Below, one piece after another: positions 56,508-64,000 of a stretch of 64,000 bases of DNA. The stretch's first letter is position 1. Each line of letters opens with the position of its first letter. Origin of the DNA: Coix lacryma-jobi var. lacryma-jobi (Eukaryota; Streptophyta; Magnoliopsida; Poales; Poaceae); NCBI GenBank assembly GCA_009763385.1, contig VDCT01000286.1, positions 1,054,001-1,118,000 on the forward strand. Direction: 5' to 3'. The position numbers were made by a program, and so were the translations under genes. A model generated the notes under the pieces. The model worked only from the letters and a program-made list of their open reading frames with translations, made no database searches and had not been told where the DNA came from.

Positions 56508-57116
56508 ATGCCTCGCATCAAGCTGACCGCCCGCAAGTCGACTGGACCGAACGGTGTGCCGCGTCACCAGCTGGCGCCACGCACCGGAGAAGAGACTGGA
56601 GAATCCGCCAATGGTCGTCGTTTTCCCCGCCGCACCCGCAAGAACCTGAAGGAGGAAATCAAGAATCTGAAGGCTGAGATAGAGAACATGGAGCATGACT
56701 TCTACCTTTCCCGCCTGGAGTTCTACGAGGCACGAGCCGCTCTTGAGGAAGCTAACCAGAATGTGGTTCGCGCTATCCAGCAGCGCGATGCAACATGGAT
56801 CCGAGAGGATGTCACCAGAGCCCAGCTCCATGGACTGCAGCAGTACACCGCCCAGATCGAGCAGTTCAATGATATGCTTCATGAGGAAGTACACCAGCTG
56901 CACAACCAGCTTCACCCCGTGATTCCACCAGTTGTTGAGGACCCCGAAGACGGAGTCGTGGAGGAACCTGAAGTGGAACACGAGCCCGATCAGAATGAGG
57001 AAGTGGAACCTGCTGAAGATGTCCACGTTGAAGATGAAGATGAGGAGGAAGAGCCTGAGCTTATCATCGAGGATGATGATGATGACGAAGAGTTGATCTT
57101 CATCGATGACGACTAG
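56508..57116 (+). CDS. ORF0: histone H3-tail-like, coiled-coil, acidic protein
   Basis: An intact frame of 202 residues between the primer-binding site and gag. The N-terminus reads M-PRIKLTARKSTG, where histone H3 has M-ARTKQTARKSTG. After a one-residue insertion, PRHQLA matches H3 PRKQLA (residues 16-21 of H3). Then come a basic patch (RRFPRRTRKN, about 44-53), a heptad-rich coiled coil (about 52-145, LKEEIKNLKAEIENMEHDFY and later) and a very acidic tail (about 150-202, ending DDDDDEELIFIDDD). No catalytic motif. Position and strand match the orf0 known from the RIRE3 and RIRE8 chromoviruses, whose function is not established. The ATG at 56508 is preceded by a splice-acceptor-like CTCTTGTCCAG. 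The H3 resemblance is clear; its use as a chromatin mimic is inferred. Confidence 0.85.
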   Translation: MPRIKLTARKSTGPNGVPRHQLAPRTGEETGESANGRRFPRRTRKNLKEEIKNLKAEIENMEHDFYLSRLEFYEARAALEEANQNVVRAIQQRDATWIREDVTRAQLHGLQQYTAQIEQFNDMLHEEVHQLHNQLHPVIPPVVEDPEDGVVEEPEVEHEPDQNEEVEPAEDVHVEDEDEEEEPELIIEDDDDDEELIFIDDD

Positions 57117-57351
57117 ACTCCTTGTGTCTGTACCATCTGCTTACCTAAAACCTTAGTTTAGGTTTGGGGGCGTTAGTCTGTCTGTTGCCAAGTCTGGCAT
57201 GTATCTTTCTTTTCGCATCTTTTCCCTTTATCGGCCTGTATCAGTCTGTTGTCATCTTTATCAAGCCAGCTATCTTTGTATCAATGAAGCTATCAATCGG
57301 TCGTTTCAGAACCTTTGTCCTTATATGCTGAGTTCCGAGTTGCTTATACAG

Positions 57352-60300
57352 ATGCCTGTGAACACCCGTACCGGAGCTGGAGGTTCTGATGATGCCAACA
57401 TCCCAAACCCTCCACCTGTCCCAGCTACCCTAGCAGATGCCATTGCAGCCCTGGCCGCCGCTGCCAATCTGATGGCTCAGAACCAAGGACAGCAGAATGT
57501 TGGTCACCGTGGTCGTCACAACCAAGAGACCACCTATGTGGATTTCACTGAAACCCGTCCACCGGTTTTCACCAGAGCCGATGAACCCCTCGAAGCTGAC
57601 GATTGGCTCCGCACCATGGAGCAGAAGTTTGGTCTCATCCGATGTACTGAAATCCAGAAGCCCCGGTTTGCTTCGCAGCAGCTTCGTGGCCCAGCAAGTG
57701 CTTGGTATGCCAACCTCTTGGTTGCCCAGCCTGAAGGTCATGAGTTGACCTGGGAAGAGTTCCGCACCGCTTTCCGTGCACACCACATCCCATCAGGTCT
57801 GATGAAGATGAAGCTTGATCAGTTCCTAGCCCTGCAGCAGAAGGACTCCACAGTGATGCAGTATGTGGGTCAATTCAACCATCTGAGTTAGTATGTAGCG
57901 GAATATGTCAACACGGATGAGAAGAAGAGAGACTGTTTCCTTAGGGGATTGCACCCTAAGATCCGCAGAAGCATGTCAAACAACCTGACCGGTTCTTATC
58001 ATGAGGCTGTTGACCGGGCAGTTGCTTTTGAAGAGAGTAACCGTCAGTACCAAGAGGAGAAGAAGAAGAAGAAAGCAGGATCTAGCAGCCACTCTGGCAA
58101 TCACAAGCGCCAGAGGGTCATATATCATCCTAGTCACCACCACAACCGTCCACCTTACCCTCACCAGCAAGTGGTTGTCCGTACCGCGGCTACCACCCAC
58201 AACGCCAACCAACAAAGTGCCACTCAGCCGAACGCCCCAGGTGTTCGTATCACCACCCCACAAACCGCCTATAACCATCCCTGCTACAACTGTGGTCAAC
58301 TTGGCCACTGGTCTCGCGATTGCCCAAAGCCCAAGAAGCCTGCTCAGAACTTTCAGAAGGGTCCTGGAGGACCACAGCAGCAGCAACACCGTGCTCCACA
58401 GCAGCAAGTGCAGAAGGGCAAGTTCGTCAAGAAGCACGGGCAAGTCTACTACACCACTGTCAGCGATATTCCAGAAGGGGAGCCCGTCATGATCGGTAGG
58501 TTTCCCGTTGCCAATCATCCTGCAGTTGTGTTGTTTGATTCTGGTGCATCGCATTCTTTCATCAGTCGTACCTTCGTCTCTAAGCATGACATATCAATTG
58601 GGGAGTTGAAAGAAAGTTTTTGCATTTTGTCGCCTGGAGGGCGTATAATCACCAAAGAGGTGGTTCGCAGTATACCAGTAAGGTTGGGGGAACATGTATT
58701 TCCCACCACCATGATAGTGCTTCATGATCAGGAGATAGATGTCATCCTAGGCATGAATTGGATGTGTCAGTATAAAGCCATGATCGACATCCTGAATAGA
58801 GTTGTGAGAGTGGATATTCCTAACAGTACCGCCAAACTCCTTCTCCAACTTCCTATGCCTTCAAAACCAGCCACTACACAGCTAAATGCTACCTATGATC
58901 AAGGGATTCGAGACATCCCTGTAGTCTGTGAGTTCCCTGATGTCTTTTCTGAAGACTTACCGGGTCTACCTCCTGACCGTGACGTTGAGTTTGCCATAGA
59001 GCTAAAGCCTGGGACTGCTCCTATATCCCGCAGAGCTTATCGAATGCCTCCCAGAGAGTTAGCAGAACTAAAAATCCAATTACAAGATTTGTTGGACAAG
59101 GGTTTCATTCGCCCAAGCTCGTCTCCTTGGGGCTGTCCTGCAATCTTTGTAAAGAAGAAAGACAAGACTCTCAGAATGTGCATTGATTATCGCCCACTCA
59201 ATGAGGTCACCATCAAAAACAAATATCCCTTGCCTCGTATTGATCTTCTCTTTGACCAGTTAGCTGGAGCCAAAGTATTCTCCAAGATCGATCTCAGATC
59301 CGGCTACCACCAAATAAAGATTCGTCCTGAAGATATTCCTAAAACAGCTTTTACCACCAGATACGGCCTATATGAGTACTTGGTCATGTCCTTCGGTTTG
59401 ACCAATGCCCCTGCTCATTTCATGTACCTCATGAACTCTGTGTTCATGCCAGAGCTTGATAAATTCGTGGTCGTGTTCATTGACGACATCCTTGTCTACT
59501 CAAAAACCCCTGAAGATCACGCCAAGCATCTTCGTATCGTTCTATCCCGTCTCAGAGACCATCAGCTCTATGCTAAGTTCAGTAAATGTGAGTTCTGGTT
59601 AGATCAGATACAGTTTCTTGGTCATGTCCTATCCGCTGAAGGTGTGTCAGTCGACCCCGGAAAAGTGTCAGATATCCTGGATTGGAAGCCACCTACCTCT
59701 GTTCACAAGGTCCGCAGTTTTATGGGAATGGCTGGATATTATCGTCGATTCATCCCAGATTTCTCCAGAATCGCCAAGCCTATCACCGAGTTGCTGAAGA
59801 ATTCTGTGAAGTTCTTTTGGTCACCAGCTTGTGAACAAGCTTTTCAGACTTTGAAGAAGTTGTTAACCACGTCACCAGTGCTAGCTCAGCCGAACGTCGA
59901 GAAGCCCTTTGATGTCTACTGTGATGCATCTGGTACTGGTTTGGGTTGCGTGTTGATGCAAGAAGGAAGAGTGATCGCTTATGCCTCGCGGCAGCTTAAG
60001 CGACATGAGGAAAATTATCCAACTCATGATCTTGAGTTAGCAGCAGTGGTTCATGCCTTGAAGATATGGCGTCATTATCTGTTGGGCAGTACCTGCAATG
60101 TGTACACAGATCACAAGAGCCTGAAGTATATCTTCATCCAAGAAGAGCTGAACATGAGGCAGCGAAGATGGCTTGAGTTAATCAAGGACTATGATATCGA
60201 AGTGCATTACCATCCGGGTAAGGCGAATGTGGTCGCCGATGCACTCAGTCGCAAGTCATACTGTAACTGTCTGGTTATGAAATCCTATGAATCTTCCCTA

Positions 60301-61809
60301 TGCTATGAACTAGAGAAGTTGGGTATTGAAATGGTTCCACAAGGAAGTCTAGGCAATGTCAGAGTAGAAACCTCTATCAGAGAACAGATCATAGCTGCAC
60401 AGAAAGATAACCCCGGAATCAAGCACATCATCGAAAAGGTTCAAGTTGGAAAGGCTGACTGTTTCAGGATTGATGATGAAGGAGTGGTATGGTTCAAGAA
60501 CCGTCTGGTAGTTCCCAAGGTACCTGAGCTGAGACAGATAATCCTTGATGAAGCACACTCAACCAGATTTGCCATCCATCCTGGCAGCAACAAGATGTAC
60601 CAAGACTTGAAGCAAAAATTCTGGTGGACAAAGATGAAGATCGAAATCGCTCGACATGTCGCTCGTTGCGATACATGTCAGAAAGTCAAGGCTGTGCATA
60701 TGAAGCCCGGAGGAGAGCTGCAACCTTTGTCAGTACCGGGTTGGAAATGGGAGGATATCAGCATGGATTTTATCAATGGATTACCCAAGACTCAAAAGGG
60801 ATTCGATTCCATTTGGGTGATAGTGGACCGTCTCACGAAGCAAGCTCACTTCCTACCGGTCAAAACAAGTTATACCGCCCCAACTTATGCCACCTTGTAC
60901 AAGAACAACATAGTGAAGCTCCATGGCATACCCAAGACCATCATCTCAGATCGTGGTACTCAGTTTGTCGCTAAGTTCTGGAAAGCGTTCCATGCCTCAC
61001 TTGGAACCAAGCTATTGTATAGCACGGCTTACCATCCGCAGACTGATGGACAGACTGAGAGAGTCAACCAAGTGTTAGAAGATATGTTGAGAGCCTGTGT
61101 GCTTACCTTCGCAGATACTTGGGATCAGTGTTTGCCCTTGGCAGAATTCTCTTATAATAACAGTTATCAAGAGAGCATCAAAATGGCACCCTTTGAAGCA
61201 CTGTACGGCCGTCGTTGTCGTACACCTCTCAATTGGTCTGAGCCCGGAGAGAGAGAATTCTTTGGAGTTGACCTAGTAAAGGATATGGAAGAGAAAGTCA
61301 AGCAAATACAAGAGAACATGAAGATCGCACAGTCTCGACAGAAAAGTTACGCTAACAAGAAACGTCGACCTCTGCAGTTCCAGATTGGAGATTATGTGTA
61401 CCTGAAGGTCTCACCCACTAAAGGAGTCACTCGTTTTGGAGTCAAAGGAAAGTTAGCACCCCGCTACATTGGTCCGTTTGAGATTTTGGATCGTTGTGGC
61501 AAGGTCGCTTACAAGTTAAGTTTGCCCGATCATCTTTCAGCAGTTCATAATGTGTTTCATGTCTCCCAACTCAAGAAGTGTCTCCGAGTACCTGAACATG
61601 TGGTTGAAGTTGAAGGCGTTGAGCTAGAACCAGATCTGTCATACACTGAGTATCCAGTTCGCGTGTTGGATCACAAGGATCGTGTTACCCGAAGAACCAC
61701 CACAAGATGGTACAAGATCCAGTGGAACCAGCACTCTGAAGAAGAAGCCACCTGGGAATCCGAAGACTTCTTAGCAAAGAACTATCCCGACTTTCTCGAA
61801 TCTCTGTAG
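57352..61809 (+). CDS. Gag-pol polyprotein with chromodomain, one TAG in gag
   Basis: A single 1486-codon frame, open except for TAG at 57889 (codon 180). The start MPVNTRTGAGG follows a splice-acceptor-like CTTATACAG. Gag occupies roughly residues 1-380, with WYANLLVAQPEGHELTWEEF and a CCHC knuckle CYNCGQLGHWSRDC at 311. Protease has FDSGASHSFI at about 395, and reverse transcriptase has VFIDDILVYS with its first Asp at 711. RNase H begins near YCDASGTGLG (858). Integrase has its HHCC finger from about 1069 and catalytic D1139 (MDFINGLP), D1200 (SDRGTQF) and E1236 (GQTERVNQ), in D,D(35)E spacing. A GPF motif (RYIGPFEIL) follows, and a C-terminal chromodomain occupies about 1433-1485 (YPVRVLDHKDRV, WYKIQWNQHSEEEATWESED). 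This order and the chromodomain mark a chromovirus of the Tekay/Del type. The TAG would stop gag early unless read through; all other domains look active. Confidence 0.93.
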
Positions 61810-61867
61810 ATGTAAGGTTTTGCCTTTTCCTTCTTAAGACGTGGAATCTCGGGGCGAGATTTCTTTT

Positions 61868-61879
61868 AGGGGGGAAGGC
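61868..61879 (+). promoter_or_regulatory. Polypurine tract
   Basis: AGGGGGGAAGGC directly before the 3' LTR start TGTAACACCCC; it primes plus-strand DNA synthesis. Confidence 0.85.
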
Positions 61880-64000
61880 TGTAACACCCCTGGTGTTTAA
61901 ATGTAATTAACTTGACATGTCATCATCTTAAGCATTAATCATTTCTTGTGATGCATTTGTTTTGCCTAATTGCTATGCCTTGATTCCCTTTTCAAAAACC
62001 CTAAAAGCCCAATTCTCTCTATAAGGGCAAAATGGTAATTTCACCTCTGTGCCTAGTTATATTTAATTCTTGTTCAAATTTAGTGCCCTGATGTTTGCTG
62101 CATTGATCAAAGTTCAAAAATCAGATTTGATTTGATTTTCCCTTTTGCAAAACCCTAAATCCCAAATCCTGGATTTATTCCCTTTTTGATAACTTTTTCA
62201 AAAGTCAAAATTTTGAGTTGGTTCAAAAAGCAAAGTTGTGAATCTGATCGAGAGGAACAACTTTGGTATTTACAAATTTTCAAGTTTCAGTTTGAAATCC
62301 AAAGTAATTTTGATTTGAATCAAATTTGAAAAGTGTCCCCTTTTCTGTTTTTGAATATAGTTCAAAAACTATTTGGAATTTGAAAATGTTCATATTGACA
62401 AAGTTGTAGATCTCATTTTTCTGAGCAACTTTGGTATTTTGAGTTTTTGTTTCCCAGTTCAAGATTTGGAAGTAATTTGCAAAATACAGAGATCAGCCAA
62501 AAGTCAAACCCTAAGACCTAGCCCTGTTCATCTTCCACCTACAGCTAGGGGGCCCCGGCCGTGGCCGAGCCTCCGGCGTTGCGCGCGCCACGCGTTTGGC
62601 AGCCGCTCGTCTGCCCCCGACTTGTCGCCCGCGCCCGCGACATCTTTCCGCACCCGCACGCGCGAAGCGCTGACTTCCGCCCCGTCCCCTACTGCTCCAG
62701 CGCGTCGCCGCCGCGTGGCCATCGCCGGCGCTGTCTGCGCCCGAGCCCCGGCTGCACGCCCGTCCTCCGCCTGCGCGCAATCGAGAGCGCACGCGTCCGC
62801 CGAGCTTATCCACCCCACCTCGGGCTCTCTACCGGCCCCTGGCCGCGGCTATATAAGCCCGCCGGAGCTCCGACCTCCGCACTCACCTCCGCCACCGTGG
62901 CCAGACCTCTCCGGAGCTCCCGCCGCTCAACCACCTAGCCCGAAAGCTCCGCCTAGAGCTCGTGAAGCTTTCCCACCCCCCAATTTCACCTTGCCCGCCT
63001 CCGATTGCCCGGCGTAACCCCATCTTCCCAAACTCCGACGGAACCCCGGTGATCTCGGGTTCGTCAAATACTTCCCCTCCGGTCACGGATACCTTCTCCC
63101 GACCCCTGTGTCAGCTTCCTCGGTTCCGTGCGACTCTAACCCGGCCCTTGCGGTCTCGTGTGTTGAGCAGGACCGCCGGATCGCCGGAGCGCCGCCGCGG
63201 TCGTCTCCTCCCTCGAGAGCGTGTCGAGCCTCACCCTCGAGAGCGTGTCGAGCCTCACCCTCGAGAGCGTGTCGAGCCTCACCCTCGAGAACGTGTCGAG
63301 CCTCACCCTCGAGCCCTGCCTCGGACCCGTGGTAAGCATCCGAAGCCTCCGGCCTCTGCTTCCACTCCGTTTCGCCCGAGCCTCCAAGTCACGCCTCGGA
63401 CGGAGGCTTGTTTTTCCGCTTCGCCCGAGCCCAAGCCTCGGCGAGCGCATGCTCTCCGCTTCGCCCGAGTCAGGCCTCGGACGGAGGCTTACTTCTCCGT
63501 CTCGCCCGAGCCTCCGGGCCAGGTCTCGGACGAAGCTATCGCTTCCGTCTCAACCGAGCCCGTCTCGACCGAGCCCCGCGCGATTCGCCCGAGCCCCCGC
63601 GATTCGCCGAGCCCGGCCTAGAAGGAGCACAGTGCTCTTCTCTTTTTCTGAGAGATGTGAATAGTGTTCTGTTTTTTCTTTTTTGTATGATTTTCTGTGT
63701 GCATCCAAAAATTCTGAAATTTTTGTGGTAGACTCTTTATGCTCTGAAGTATTTTATAAAAATATGAAACTTGAGTTTTGTGCAAAAATTTGAAAATGTA
63801 AAATTCCCCTTTTAATTGAAAAATGAAGGTTTTGGTATTTTTGGAGAGTGATCTATAACTCCAAAATCTTGAGATAAATTTTTGTGACCTTTTTATGACA
63901 TGCTGAACCTCTGGTAAAATTTTGAAGTCATTTGGAGCAAGTTGATTTTTGAGCTTTTATTTTAATTAAGGAATAGTGCCTTTTGTTAATTAAATGTTTA
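61880..64000 (+). repeat. 3' LTR of the Tekay-type element (first 2121 bp)
   Basis: Nearly identical to 51998-54119. Visible differences are an A/G near 52370 against 62252, G/A near 52590 against 62472, C/G near 53112 against 62993, and one A missing near 63863. The remainder and the target duplication lie beyond the window. Confidence 0.95.

Larger units (their letters stand above)
51998..64000 (+). mobile_element. Tekay/Del-type chromoviral gypsy retrotransposon (right end outside window)
   Basis: The element has a 5' LTR at 51998-56186, a primer-binding site, an extra ORF (56508-57116), gag-pol with chromodomain (57352-61809), a polypurine tract, and a 3' LTR from 61880 that runs off the window. 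The two LTRs are offset by 9882 bp, and by eye I find only three substitutions and one 1-bp indel over about 2120 bp. That is about 0.15 percent, so the insertion is very recent (tens of thousands of years at grass LTR rates). An extra ORF upstream of gag is established for the rice chromoviruses RIRE3 and RIRE8. The only visible coding defect is a TAG in gag. Confidence 0.93.

Overview
The window is nuclear DNA of a grass, probably a panicoid such as a Sorghum relative. The evidence is split genes with GT-AG introns, GC-rich coding starts, a dense mix of Ty3/gypsy LTRs, CACTA, Stowaway and Tourist-type elements, and subterminal repeats of the CTTTGCCGAGTG type that are common in grass CACTA elements. 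The species is inferred and was not tested. I see no bacterial genes, rRNA, tRNA or CRISPR array.

Layout. 1-22.7 kb is an old repeat-rich stretch. It holds four copies of one gypsy LTR family: a right end at 1-672, solo LTRs at 6071-8992 (minus) and 13544-16546, and a degenerate copy from 19266 to about 22040. Among them lie MITEs, CACTA pieces, a small copia-type LTR with a primer-binding site, and two related TIR transposons, one of which carries a solo LTR. 22.9-26.8 kb is a dirigent-domain gene split by a Tourist-like remnant and a complete CACTA element, and frameshifted by an 8-bp near-duplication that looks like a transposon excision footprint. 27.7-39.0 kb is one complete insertion (target duplication GAGTA) of a Tat/Grande-like gypsy element. 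Its gag-pol is on the minus strand; on the plus strand it carries a separate spliced gene with its own TATA box and poly(A) signal. Two tandem arrays lie between them. 39.8-43.2 kb is a decayed CYP71-type cytochrome P450 with a poly(A) retroposon beside its first splice donor. 44.9-48.9 kb is the only clearly intact cellular gene: 12 coding exons, 461 residues, a conserved plant protein I cannot name. 52.0-64.0 kb is a very young Tekay/Del-type chromoviral gypsy element with 4.2-kb LTRs, an extra ORF before gag, and a gag-pol ending in a chromodomain; its 3' LTR runs off the window.

The most interesting observation links the two large retroelements. Each encodes an accessory protein whose extreme N-terminus copies the histone H3 tail, and each follows this with a long acidic stretch. 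The Tekay-type ORF0 keeps the H3K9 context (TARKSTG) in an element whose own integrase ends in a chromodomain, a fold that in other proteins reads methylated H3K9. The Tat-type antisense protein keeps the H3K4 context (ARSKQTAR) and has an NLS-like and an RG-rich basic segment. The resemblance is read directly from the sequence. That it serves chromatin mimicry is inference.
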